From positions 51,705,283-51,769,282 of the forward strand of contig JAPTHN010000010.1 in the NCBI GenBank assembly GCA_026936325.1: 64,000 nucleotides of DNA. Reading direction: 5' to 3'. Positions 49,595 to 60,169 of the stretch are shown here, piece after piece. Source of the stretch: Platynereis dumerilii. Taxonomy: Eukaryota; Annelida; Polychaeta; Phyllodocida; Nereididae. The position numbers and the translations under genes were made by a program. The notes below the pieces were generated by a model. The model saw only the letters and a list, made by a program, of their open reading frames with translations. It did no database searches and was not told the DNA's origin. The first letter of the stretch is position 1. The number at the start of each line of letters is the position of its first letter.

Positions 49595-49924
49595 TGTCTA
49601 AAAACAGAACTATACTACAATAGGAAGATCAAGAGGCTAGCCAAGAAATATCAGGAGACTGTTTTAGAGCAGAGATTCGCACCACTGGGGGCGAATCCAA
49701 ATAGCAACATTTGTGTGGGTCAATGGCTTAAAAATCCACAAATGCTTTATGAATTGTGTTTTCTTAGAAGAATACTTGCTCCAGGCTCAGACAGACATCG
49801 ACATTTCATCAACTTGTTTAATTATTTTGAGGAAGGAAGGCAATATCGCCTGTGGGCATGGAACATTTCCACAGGTAGATATGAGTATCTTGTAGGATCC
49901 ATCCGGATCAGACAGCGCGAATGA
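49595..49924 (+). CDS. Unrecognised 109-codon open frame upstream of the Merlin transposase
   Basis: The frame is open from after a TGA at 49592 to a TGA at 49922. It reads like protein rather than noise: KKYQETVLEQRFAPLGANPN, a WLKNPQMLYELCFL stretch, DRHRHFINLFNYFEEG, and YRLWAWNISTGRYEYLVGS. No ATG lies near the start, so it would be an exon or a decayed start. A good splice donor (GAT|GTAAGTAAA) follows 24 bp after the stop. It lies about 140 bp before the first ATG of the Merlin transposase and could be a second Merlin-borne gene, a 5' exon, or a remnant of an unrelated element. I do not recognise it. Confidence 0.35.
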   Translation, partial: CLKTELYYNRKIKRLAKKYQETVLEQRFAPLGANPNSNICVGQWLKNPQMLYELCFLRRILAPGSDRHRHFINLFNYFEEGRQYRLWAWNISTGRYEYLVGSIRIRQRE

Positions 49925-50204
49925 CAGAGCACAAAGAGTCGATGTAAGTAAATTCTGATTGGCTTAAATCTATTCAATGTTTTCACACATTTTAAATTAG
50001 TGTACTAATACTATGTGAGTACTTAAACCTGTAACAAAAACTGATTAATCATTTGGATAACAACCATGGAACGAGTAAGAGAAAGTGGTGGGGATAAGAG
50101 AGCAAGAGATCAACAATTTTCAACATGGAAGAATAGGATAGATATTACGAATGTCATTGACATTTCATTTGATGACTCAGAGAATCCATACAATTGTTAT
50201 ATAA

Positions 50205-51773
50205 GTTGTTGTATAATGGTATAAATGGAAAGTTGTATAAGGCCATAAAAGCTTTGTATTTAGGTCAGGTTTGTGCTGTAAAAATTAATGATTCAGTGAC
50301 TGATTGGTTTAACAATGACATAGGTGTTCGCCAAGGGACCCACTTACACCCACTTTATTTATCAATGACCTAGCAGTTGAACTAAATGTTATGAACCTAG
50401 GTGTTAAATTCGGTGATGAGATTGTTAATATTTTACTTTATGTCGATGATTTGGTTATCTTAGCTGAAAGTGAAATTGCTTTACAGCGAATGATAGATAA
50501 ATGTTGTGATTGGTGTATGCAATGGAGACTGAAAATGAATGTAGATAAAACAAAGGTGGTGCACTTTCGTAATCCTTCAGTACCCAGAAATGGTATATGA
50601 CTTCATGTGTTTTCAAGAGTCACTTGTGGTCGATCATAAATACAAATATTTGGGAATAATTCTTGAAGAAAATATGAACTTCCAGGTCACAGCAAAGGTT
50701 CTTTCTGAGAGCTCATGCAGAGCCTTCGGTTTGATATTGTCAAAATTACGGAATTTGAAAACATTTGATTTTCAGTTGTTATTATGTTAAACGTGTATTC
50801 ATTCCATCATGGACTATGCTTCTGCAGTCTGGGGTTATAAAACGTATGATAGTTCTAAAATTATGGAGAATAAAATGTTGCGCTTTTTCTTGGGAGTGCA
50901 CCGTTTTGCACCAAATTTGGCAGTGTGGGGAGATCTAGGTTGGACTCCAAGTGAAATAAGAAGAAAAGTTAATATGATCCGCCTTTGGTGTAGGTTGATT
51001 TGACTAGACGATTCTAGGATAGTAAAAAGGATATTTTTACAAGCTTTTGACCTTTGTAAAATAGGGAATTAAAAAAATTGGGGTTGGAGGTTAAACAGAT
51101 TTTTGAGGCTACTGATCAGCTTGACTTATTTGAATCTATGTCTGATGAATTCTGCTTAGATCGTGTATTGAAAGTTACCAAAACCAGGTTAGTTGAAAGT
51201 TATAAAAATCGATGGAAACAGGATCTTGCTAATTTTCCAAAACTTTGAACTTATCTTATATTTAAAAATGATTATAATGTGGAATATTATGTCAATAGAG
51301 TAATTAACCGTTCTGAGAGATCATTTCTTGCTCAATTCAGGTTAGGAATATTGCCCTTGTCAATAGAAACAGGTAGATTTACTTCCCCTATTACTCCATT
51401 GGAAAATAGAGTTTGTCCAAATTGTAATATCAATGAAATTGAAGATGAAAAACAATTTTTGATGACTTGTACATTGCACACTGTTCAAAGAAACATTTTG
51501 TTTGAGAATTGTGTAAAATTTATTGACAATTGTTCAAATTTGGATGAATTAGACAAATTCAAATCTATTTCAAATTGTAAACAATTATGTACTTATCTAG
51601 CAAAATTTATAAAGAATGCTTAGAAATGTAGGAGATGAGGATTTTCAATTATTCATGATGATGTTTTGCATGTGTTCTTTGTGGCCCACCTGGTGACTTG
51701 TAGGCCTTAGAGGCCGGGCAGTGTAAACTGCAGGTCACTTCACTTTAATAAAAAATATTTGACTTTACTTGAC
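50205..51773 (+). mobile_element. 5'-truncated LINE inserted in the Merlin transposase, perfect 11-bp TSD
   Basis: Flanked by TTGTTATATAA on both sides (50194-50204 and 51774-51784), so the ends are exact. It begins inside the RT finger region (GINGKLYKAIKALYLGQ, then GVRQG) and passes the catalytic motif LLYVDDLVILAESE and the KTKVVHFRNP block. It ends with a domain carrying a CPNCN...H zinc-knuckle-like motif (VCPNCNINEIEDEKQFLMTC). Several frame breaks interrupt it. The 3' end has an AATAAAAAATATTTGACTTT run with short TTGACTT repeats, as in LINEs that end in simple repeats rather than poly(A). Clade not assigned; it differs from the two CR1/Jockey-like copies in this window. Confidence 0.9.
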
Positions 51774-52031
51774 TTGTTATATAAATACGTTGTTAATGTG
51801 TGAGCAAATCACATTGATAGAATGGTTAAGGAATAAGAACCTAATACTCAGTGAAATGAACTGTGAAAGATGTCAGCAGAAATGCAAACTTGCAAAAAGA
51901 AGCAGGGCTATTGATGGGTTCATCTGGAGATGTTAAAAAAACCATGAGTACAGTTTCAGACGGAATTCATTTTTCGAAAAGTCCCATCTCTATCCCATCT
52001 CTATGTCCAAGACATTCTTAACTTCAGCATG

Positions 52032-52220
52032 CACCCTAAAAAATGTCGGAACAAAATTGGTTTTTTAGATTCAAAATGGTTTTTTGAAAAAACAAATTTC
52101 AATGTAATAAACACACATGGATTTTTTAAAAAATCCATGTTGGTTTTGCATTGAAATTTGGTTTTTCAAAAAACCATTTTGAATCTAAAAAACCAATTTT
52201 GTCTGAAATTTTTTAGAGTG
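52032..52220. mobile_element. 189-bp palindromic element inside the Merlin transposase
   Basis: CACCCTAAAAAATGTCGGAAC at the left tip (with AAAATTGGTTTTTTAGATTC following) is the near-perfect complement of the right end. The two arms of about 75 bp meet at an inner hairpin (CATGGATTTTTTAAAAAATC). It separates the SHLYPISM part of the transposase from the AVDWANF part. Confidence 0.82.
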
Positions 52221-52690
52221 TTGAATGTGCTCATGGGCCATCTTTGCTGTATTCTTCACAAGTGTCTGGCATGAGTTACAAATCGACTGCTGTGGATTGG
52301 GCTAATTTCTGTAGAGACCTCCATGTGGAGTACTACTGCAGTGAAATTGCAGACACCAAATTCAGCCGAGATATAGAGATAGACGAATTGTTGTTCGGCA
52401 GAAGATGCAAGTACCACAAAGGAACAAAATAAGGTCACAAAGTATGGATTTTAGGGATTGTTAAGAAGTCAACAAATTGTATTAAGCTGATACCCGTGCA
52501 ATACCGAAATGCAGAAACTCTCATACCTATCACGGTCCGAAGTGTGGAATTAGGAAGCCGGATGTTTACTGATTGCTGGAAAGCCTGCAGCTCACTCACA
52601 GCCAAAGGATTCTCCAATTATACAGTGAATCACAAAACCTACTTTAAATGCACCTACACATGTGCAAAAACTGGGGAAGATATTGCATTT

Positions 52691-53002
52691 CAGGCCCATG
52701 GCAAACTAAGTCTGGGGGCCCCCAAAGTTCCTTCCGCCGGCGTTATTTAAAAAGAGAAAAGGAAAATACTACAGCGTAATATAGTTAAGTGAAGAGTTTT
52801 TGGGATGGGGAACCATGTAAGAGGCTTCTGTCCAATTCAGATAATTTTGTTTCATAAGAAAATCATATATCTGATTGTAAAGTTTTGCTTTTCAGTTTTT
52901 TCCGGAATTTATATATTTTTTAACATCGTGAATGGGCCCCCCCCCCTGATTGGATGGGCCAGTGGCAGCTGCCACTCTGCCACATAGGCCAGTCCGCCCC
53001 TG
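52691..53002. mobile_element. 312-bp probable hAT-like element inside the Merlin transposase
   Basis: It begins CAGGCCCATGGC and ends GGCCAGTCCGCCCCTG, whose complement starts CAGGGGCGGACTGGCC, a tip style shared with hAT-type elements. It lies exactly between the TCAKTGEDIA part and the TNRIEGAW part of the transposase, so its position is fixed by reading frame. A C run lies at 52935-52948. An 8-bp target duplication is not evident, so the family is tentative. Confidence 0.6.
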
Positions 53003-53104
53003 GCACCAACCGTATAGAAGGTGCCTGGAAGCATGCAAAGATGAAATATAAACTCAAGAATTACACATGATTAAAAATTGTCAAATTACTCATATATAGG
53101 CCTA

Positions 53105-56100
53105 TGACAGACAGACAGAGACAGACATATAGTTTATTCGACCAAAGTAATGCTCTTTTTTTTTGACAAGTTAATCACATAACATATATATACATATATA
53201 ATTGGTCTAGGAGTCATACACGTTGGCTGGAGCCACTTATGTATATGACCCCCTAATAATTACAGATCTATAATAATATTTACAAATTTTTGATTTTGCT
53301 GCACTACTATTTAGAAAGATAAATATGAGATTTTATGACATATATATGTACAACAAGTAATTATTCTTTACTAACTTTTAGAAAGAAGAAGAAAAAAAAT
53401 ATATATATATAAATATATAGGTATAATAGGTTACTACATGATGGGAACAATTTACCAACTTATCAATGATAAATCATCTATATTGTCACTTAATTAAGTA
53501 AAAACAATATGTCATATCAGTGGGCTATCTCAATCCACAAATGTAACAATCCTGAATAGTACAATCTGTTGGATAGGCGTCTATCCTCATCCTTTTTATA
53601 TAGGAACTCAGACCATTAATACTATGGGTATGCAATTTGTCTAAAATTGCTGGTGGTGCATCATTTACTATTTTAGGTATTCGGTTTTTTATTGAACAGT
53701 TGGAAAAACTGTATTTTAGTCGAGGCATGACTAACTTATGTCTTTCTCTGGTAGGGTAGGGATGAATGTCTGACTGCATTTGGAAATTTAGTTCAAGAAA
53801 ATATTTTGGGACTTCTCGATTTATGAATTTATGGTAGAATTTCAGTTCTTGCACATATAGAATATCCGAAAGTTTTAGGGCATTCATTCTTTTGAATAGT
53901 GGATTAGTATGAGCATTGTACTTACTTTTACTAATAATTCTCATAGACTTTTTCTGAGGTTTTACCAGTTTGGTATGTTTTGGTCCCCATAGCAGGATAC
54001 CATATAGTAACTGGGAGTAAATAAGGGAATTATAAATGATAAGTAGAGTTTCTGATGGTAGGTATGATTTCATGCGGTTCATTACCCCTAATGTCTTTGC
54101 AACCTTCATTTGAACCTTATGAATATGTTCATTCCAAGTCAGACATTCATCCAATGTAATACCTAAAAAGTCAAAAGCTGTCACTCGTTCCAATTTGTCA
54201 CCGTCTAAAAATAAATTCATGTCACTAATAACTTTGTTTTTGGGATGAAAAAGCATATACTTTGTTTTAGAAACATTCAAAGATAACTTGTTAAGCTTTA
54301 ACCAAGTACTAAGTTTTTCTAATTCACTGTTTAGTTTTGACTCTTGTATGTTTGACCTATTATTTTTTGAGGATATAGCATTGTTAACAAAGTTGTATCA
54401 TCGGCATACATAACGAATCTGAACACATCCGTGGAACTGTCAAAGTCATTCATACAGATAAGAAAGAAGAGGGGGCCTAATATAGAACCCTGGGGCACTC
54501 CTGTTACTATAGTTAGTAGTTCAGATTTAGACTCATCATATTCAACAAATTGTTGTCTGTCTGTTAAGTAAGATTGACATAGTTTGTATGAGTTTCCTGA
54601 TATTCCATAATGGCTAAGTTTGCTTAAAAGTATTGAGTGGTCGAGGCTATCAAATGCCTTTGACAGGTCCAAGAATATGTTCAGTGGTGTTTCTTTCTTT
54701 TCTAAGCCATCAATCACTCTATCTATATTTTCAATAACTGCGTATTCTGTATTATGCTTTTCTCTAAATCCATATTGACTCGGAAATAATAAGCTAAGAG
54801 ATTCAAAGTGTGTATTCAATTGTTGGTGCATCACTTTTTCAAAAACTTTTGATATTGCCGGCAATACTGAAATCGGGCGATAGTTTCCTATAACAGTGTT
54901 GTCATCTTCTTTATGAACTGGCACAATTCGTGCAATTTTTAATTTCAGTGGAAACATGCCTGTTTTAATAGATTGGTTTATAATTATCATCAGAGGGAAT
55001 GCTATTGCTTCTTTTATATCTTTCAGGAATTTTGTAGAGAGTCCATCTACGCCACGGCTAGTTTTTGTTGGTAGTTTATTAATGATACGAGAAACATTTT
55101 CCTCTGAAATTTCATGAAACTCAAATCTTTGGTGCGTCACATCAGGTAGAAAATTGCGAAAGGTTGTATTACTGTTCGGTAGCCTTATTTTTCTTCCTAA
55201 GCTAGGACCTAAATCATTGAAGTACTGGTTAAATTTATTAGCTATATCTTGAGGATTCGATATGTTTTCGCCATTTATCTTGAAGAACTTTGGTAGGTTT
55301 TTCTTATTATTGGTTTGATTAATTTTAAAACTCTTTTATAGTGATCCAGGTATTTTTTATGTCCTTTTAAAAGTTCTGAATTTATCATTGTAATACTTTT
55401 GTTTGGCGGATCTAATACTTGTCTTTAGTATCTTATTGAAAGTTGCAAGGTTAATCTGCAAGGAGTCATGAGATGGAGAGTCTCTAGGAGTCTTTTTAGT
55501 TTAATATAAAGCTTATCGCGGAATTTTATTGAGTTCAGTATGCCTCTTGTTATCCAGTTGTTGTTTTAATGTTTATATTTATTGAATCGTACTCTTTTCA
55601 GAGGAAAATGTTTCTCTTTCAGATCTTTCAGGATATCATCCAAAATGTTATAATTTTCATCAGCTGTCTCCTTTGTCAGTTGGACATTAAAATCATAGGA
55701 GGCAAGATCAGCCTTGAATTTTCTTACAGAATCATCATCATAACGCTGCAGATTTACATATTTGGGAGTCAAAGCAACCAAAGTATGGCTGATGATCAGA
55801 TAGATTTTGTGAGTATTCCACAAGTTGTTTTTGAGAAATCTTTGGATAATTTGCAGAATGCATTATCAATAAGAGTAGCACTATTTCTTGAAATTCTGGT
55901 ACGTTATCTTGGGAATTAAGCTATGTGAAATCATAGATTCAAAAAAATCATTACATTTCGTTCTATCTTTCAGCTTCAGTAAGTCAACATTAAAATCTCC
56001 AAAAAAGGCAATGTTTGCTGTGTTTTGATGAAACTGATCATAAAGTAAATTAAATTCATTAATAAATTCATCATAATCTGCATTTGTTTCTTTTGGAAGT

Positions 56101-56640
56101 CTATAAACATTACCCAGTACAATCTTCGTGTTTGAGTGACTGTCAACCAGAATTTCAAGAATTTGATGTTCCCAGGATAGGTGATTTTCAGTATTAATAG
56201 ATAGGTCTTTATATTGATAACCACATTTCAAGTAGACAGCTAAACCTTCATGTAAGCTACATGTTCTCGTTCTACTAATTAAATTATATCCCTCCATATT
56301 GAGGGGAGAGATATCCATTGTATCATCAATCCATGTCTCCTGGAGACAAATGGCATCAAAATAACAGCCTTCTTCATATAATGTGTTAATATAAATATGG
56401 AGTTGGTCAAATTTAGCATATAGACTCTGGCAGTTTAATCCAAGAACTTTAAAGACACCCCTTTTCTCTCTAAATGTGCTAATTAAATCATCATTGTCCA
56501 TATAGATAGAGTGTTCAAATACAACAGGCTCTTCCTCGTCTGAGTTTGCATGGTCTATCAAATTAAGCAGTGAATTATTGTTAAGCCCACCATAGTTATT
56601 CAAGATATCATATTCACTGTCATCTATTGTGAAGATGATT
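53105..56640 (-). mobile_element. Nearly full-length CR1/Jockey-like LINE in the Merlin intron
   Basis: Minus strand, 5' to 3'. The AP endonuclease spans about 56603-55760 (LNCQSLYAKFDQL, CLQETW, GNVYRLP, FFGDFNVDLL, then NSATLIDNAF). A linker follows with WITRGILNSIKFRDKLY. The reverse transcriptase spans about 55140-54380 (KTSRGVDGLSTKFL, NYRPISVLPAISKVFEKV, FLDLSKAFDSLDH, GVPQGSILGPLFFL, FRFVMYADDTTLL). The C-terminal region spans 54280-53525 (FLGITLDECLTWNEHI, YSQLLYGILLWG). The 3' end has AATAAACTATATGTCTG and a GACA/TGTC simple-repeat tail at 53105-53127. A few frame breaks separate these parts. The 5' end is uncertain and may reach about 57700; no ORF1 was found. It sits between a splice site and acceptor of the Merlin gene. 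Confidence 0.9.
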
Positions 56641-57130
56641 GTGTAAAAAATAAAAAAGTCCCATCATGTAGTACCTTTTGACATATACAGAATAGTTAAC
56701 ATGAAACGAAATATAAGTTATTATGAAATGATTAGCATGGTAAACAAGAAGCATATTGGCAAAGTGACAGGAGGGTAGTGGAACTGTAGGAAATTCAGTA
56801 ACATTTAACATAAGTGTGTCTTCCTAATTTTCTAGAATATATATAATGAGAACAGCTACATGTTTCAATGACAAAGCATTGCTTGATAATCGTAAACAAA
56901 TCACTAGCTAGTGCAATTAGTAGAATAATCACCAAAAACGTACCTTAATTTGATAGAACACCCAGCATTATACATGTGTAATGTAGTATACATAGAGAAA
57001 AAAGAAAAAAGAAAAAAGAATTCAAACCCACATGAATATTTACAGTACCAGTGACACAGCACTATCAGATCCAGGTTGAGCCTATTTATCCATTTAATGT
57101 CCATAGTGGTCACAAAAAAATTTACTATAT

Positions 57131-57705
57131 GTTTAATATATCCAAAATATATACAGACTGAAAGTTAGCAGAAATTCAAAGAAAAAAAATGTTGTTATTA
57201 AACTAGGAATATAGTACATACCACACTTGATTGAGACCTTTTAAATTCCCAGCTGATTGAATCATAAATATCTTGTGACACTCAAAACGGGGCAGTGAAA
57301 AACATTGCTATCAACAGGTTAAGAAGTTCGAGGTATGACAAACAAAGAACAAAAACAATAAGCCATGCTAATCTACAGGAACAGCTGATCAGAAATTTAC
57401 CAGAAACAGTTATTGATCCCTTGCATAACAATTTAGCAACTATCAGCTATAAAGTTCAGGATGTATAACCTCACTGCTCAGTCAGTTAATCAACATAAAA
57501 GTAATTTCTGTGATCAATGAATACCATCAGGTCTTAAATCCAAAATGTTTTTAAGTATTAGGGCTTATTTCAACAATTATTGAAAGTGTTCAATATATCC
57601 AAAAAATATACAGACTGAAAGTTAGCAGAAAAAAAGACAAAAAAAGCACTTTTGTTATTTAACTAAGAATATAGTACATGCCACACTTGATTGAGACCTT
57701 TTATG
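57131..57705. repeat. Pair of ~115-bp direct repeats
   Basis: 57131-57245 and 57590-57705 share AATATATCCAAAA, ATATACAGACTGAAAGTTAG, and CCACACTTGATTGAGACCTT with small indels. They lie immediately upstream (in LINE orientation) of the endonuclease ORF, so they may be 5' UTR repeats of the LINE at 53105, or independent intron repeats. Confidence 0.65.
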
Positions 57706-58300
57706 TAAATATCTGTCTGGTTTTAATGAAAAATCCATGTATAAATATATTTATATATATATAATAATTTATTCAATATATTATGTTTCTGTCATTTCAG
57801 GATAACTTTAAAGTTATGAATGGCACATCACTCAGGAATTTCGAATCGCACCTGTGCACGATTATGTGACGCAACTGGAATCGGCGAAGAAGGATAGCGA
57901 ATTTCTTGCAATTGATCACCCGCCATTACACCTTCAGTGAACCAGTGAGCTTTACAGCTACTTATCCAGTCTTTACCAGTTGGAATGTGGATGCTGCTGT
58001 ATTGAATACGTCATCTTTTGTGCGAGGTGATTCATCTGACAATACTGAAGCAGGTAACATATTGATTAAATGTGTTTTGTTTAAAAATTTTATTCCAAAA
58101 ATATATATTTTGTACTGCAACATATCACCTACGCCTAAATGTCTTGTTATGAAAGTTAAAATGAAATAGGTATACTATACTGATGTAAGAAAAGATAATA
58201 CCAAAATAACAAATAAGTAAGATTGCAGTAGGCCTATTAGTTAATTCAATTGTTAAGCCATCTTGAAGAGGCATTAACTTACTACACATTCTAATTCCAG

Positions 58301-58386
58301 AAGGATCTGACGAATCCGGTGATGAAGATAGGGAAGAAAACTGCCCATGACGACCATCTATAGGCCTACACCAGAAAACACACCAG
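58301..58386 (+). other. Acidic exon at the 3' end of the Merlin gene
   Basis: A clean acceptor (CTAATTCCAG) and donor (CACCAG|GTAAG) bound 86 bp. Joined in phase 1 it reads EGSDESGDEDREENCP then TGA. The stop within the exon may be the natural end, in which case the donor at 58386 belongs to a longer alternative transcript. Confidence 0.45.
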
Positions 58387-58700
58387 GTAAGAGCTATAAT
58401 ATTAAAGGAGTTAACATTTACTAAAGTCATAACATGTAGGGCAAGCATTAGCTGATGTGGTTCAACATTATAAAAATTTATGAATGTCTACTTAATGTAC
58501 ATGTATCATTGGTATATAATATGAAAAACCTACTAAAAGAACAGTAAGTTAGTCCTGCGTTTTACTGAACACAAGTATTCACTTCTATTATGGCAAAAGC
58601 TAGGGATAAAATACCAATCAACAATTATGCCGTATACATATAATATAAATCTTTTACAATAAATGATAATTTCTAAAGTGAAGTTAGTTCTCGTTTTCAG

Positions 58701-58832
58701 AAGGGGAGAGAGAATCGAGTGGACAACTGCAGCTTGAAAATGATTAGGAAGTTACGGAAGGACATATGGGGACTATTAATTTATTAGAACTTGAAGATCT
58801 GCCGCCAACCATCACAGTGCGTAAAAAGCGAA
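58701..58832 (+). other. Exon-like segment downstream of the Merlin gene
   Basis: The acceptor CTCGTTTTCAG is followed by AAGGGGAGAGAG, and a donor-like GAAGAG|GTATTAA ends it. In one frame it is acidic like the preceding exon (GERESSGQLQLEND, stop, then LLELEDLPPTITVRKKRR). In another it is basic and ends in TAG. It may be an alternative 3' exon or a chance arrangement. Confidence 0.25.
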
Positions 58833-58839
58833 GAGGTAT

Positions 58840-59807
58840 TAAATTTTGCCGTTTTTCCATTATATAAATACAATCAAGTATTATGACACTAATAGTATTT
58901 TATAATAAATTCAATAATTAAAAAAAATATAATGGGTGACATGTGGCTGTAATTTGTCTATAAAACCATGGAAACATCAGGATGTGAAATTACAAGATAT
59001 GATGGCACTACCATATCATATACCTTGCCAGGATCCAAGAAAACCCCACTGTCCCACAGTGCCCCGCGTCCCAATGTGCCCCCGTTCCCCCTATGGTTGT
59101 TGTTTAATATTCATGATTTTCAGAGAAGTTTTTTGTTTACAATGGAAACAACCAGTTCTCAGTTATAACAACTTCCATCTTCATCATGGTATTAAAAGTG
59201 CAGTTCTGATGTTGACTTTAAAGAGTCAAGACAAGTATTGCTAATAAAAAAAAAAAAAGTCGAGAAGACGCACAAGATAAATTTTCATAGGCGTGTCAAT
59301 TGCCGTGTCATTTTACCTTAAAAAGTTATATTCAGCTGATCTATAATAGGCCTACAAGTCTCACCTGCAAAAAAAAATTTGATATATATACCCAAGAATA
59401 TCAACTACAAGGGCCTATCTATGATCATATCTTCTTTTTTATTCATGCGTCTAAATCCTGGATTATCAATTGTTTTTATATAAAATATACTTAACTAGAA
59501 TACCCGCTGGAAATAGATTTGTGACATATGAAGAGTTTGGTGTATGCATTTTACAGCATTTAATATGTAAATGGCATGGCATGAAATGGGCGCAGCACTT
59601 AACAATGTTGTAGGAGTTATTGTGATAATGAAGTATTCCACAGAAATGATAAGCACGGGGAATATTACTGAAGGAGATTTAATTTGTAAGGGACTTTTGA
59701 ATTTGTTATGCTTTGTGAAATATGAAACTAAATCATTGATAAGGAGCTGGACCCACTTGATCCCCTGCCGTTGACTGTTGATGTTGAGACCATTTCGGGC
59801 CGTACAT
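58840..59807. other. Unannotated region
   Basis: Contains a C-rich stretch with repeated CCC-G/T-GCCCC motifs at 59040-59095 and an A12 run near 59248. No recognised coding domain. If the Merlin element has a right TIR it should lie here, but I could not find a matching left copy. Confidence 0.4.
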
Positions 59808-60162
59808 ATGTTTGAGTCCTGTCTTGGGCTGAATTCACTACGCGAATATGAGACGGTGGCTTGAGTTGTATGTTGTAAGGGGGGGGCTTTCAATATTAAT
59901 TTGTGACACAGTAATGAGCTGTTTTTTGTCTATGTATCGGTGTCTATCTATCATTCTATGTACCTATCTATAGGCCTATACATATCGACCAATTATGTAG
60001 CAATGTATGTATCTATCTACATATCTATCTATCTATCATTGGCCCTTGCATTGTATATTAAAGATCCATTATTGCACAGATGTTTGAGTCGTGTCTTGGG
60101 GTCAATTCGCTGCGCGAATGTGTGACGGTGGCTTCAGTTGTATGTTGTAAGAAGGGGGGGGG
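59808..60162. repeat. Pair of ~80-bp direct repeats around a CTAT-rich tract
   Basis: ATGTTTGAGTC...TGTCTTGGG...CGCGAATATGAGACGGTGGC at 59808-59887 recurs at 60080-60162. Each copy ends in TGTATGTTGTAAG and a G run. Between them is an imperfect CTAT microsatellite (59941-60035). Confidence 0.75.
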
Positions 60163-60169
60163 GATTTTC

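Larger units (their letters stand above)
50066..58350 (+). pseudogene. Merlin-family DDE transposase gene, interrupted by four nested elements
   Basis: Pieces at 50066-50204, 51785-52031, 52221-52690, 53003-53040, 57801-58053 and 58301-58350 read in order as one ISXO2/IS1016-type transposase. Features: N-terminal segment with EWLRNKNLILSEM; a Cys-pair zinc ribbon (NCERCQQKC); DGFIWRC and SFFEKSHL motifs; helix-turn-helix-like region ending DWANFCRDL; catalytic block with EIDELLFGRRCKY (Asp), ETLIPITVRSV, FTDCWKACSSL (Asp), YTVNHKTYF, and TNRIEGAWKHAK (Glu). After an intron come FKVMNGTSLRNFESHL and a C-terminal acidic tail ending in TGA at 58348. Junctions are phase 0 at 53040/57801 and phase 1 at 58053/58301. 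In-frame stops (after the zinc ribbon, after KYHKGTK, and at the tryptophan of the MWR motif) and the insertions make it dead. Element TIRs were not found. Confidence 0.85.

Noticed and set aside
52691-53002. Short unspliced intron of the Merlin gene instead of an insertion
   Set aside because: No GT...AG boundaries at the frame break; the ends are instead inverted-repeat-like (CAGG...CCTG).
59495-59893. 132-codon minus frame
   Set aside because: It runs through a repeated segment (59808-59887) and has no recognisable domain.
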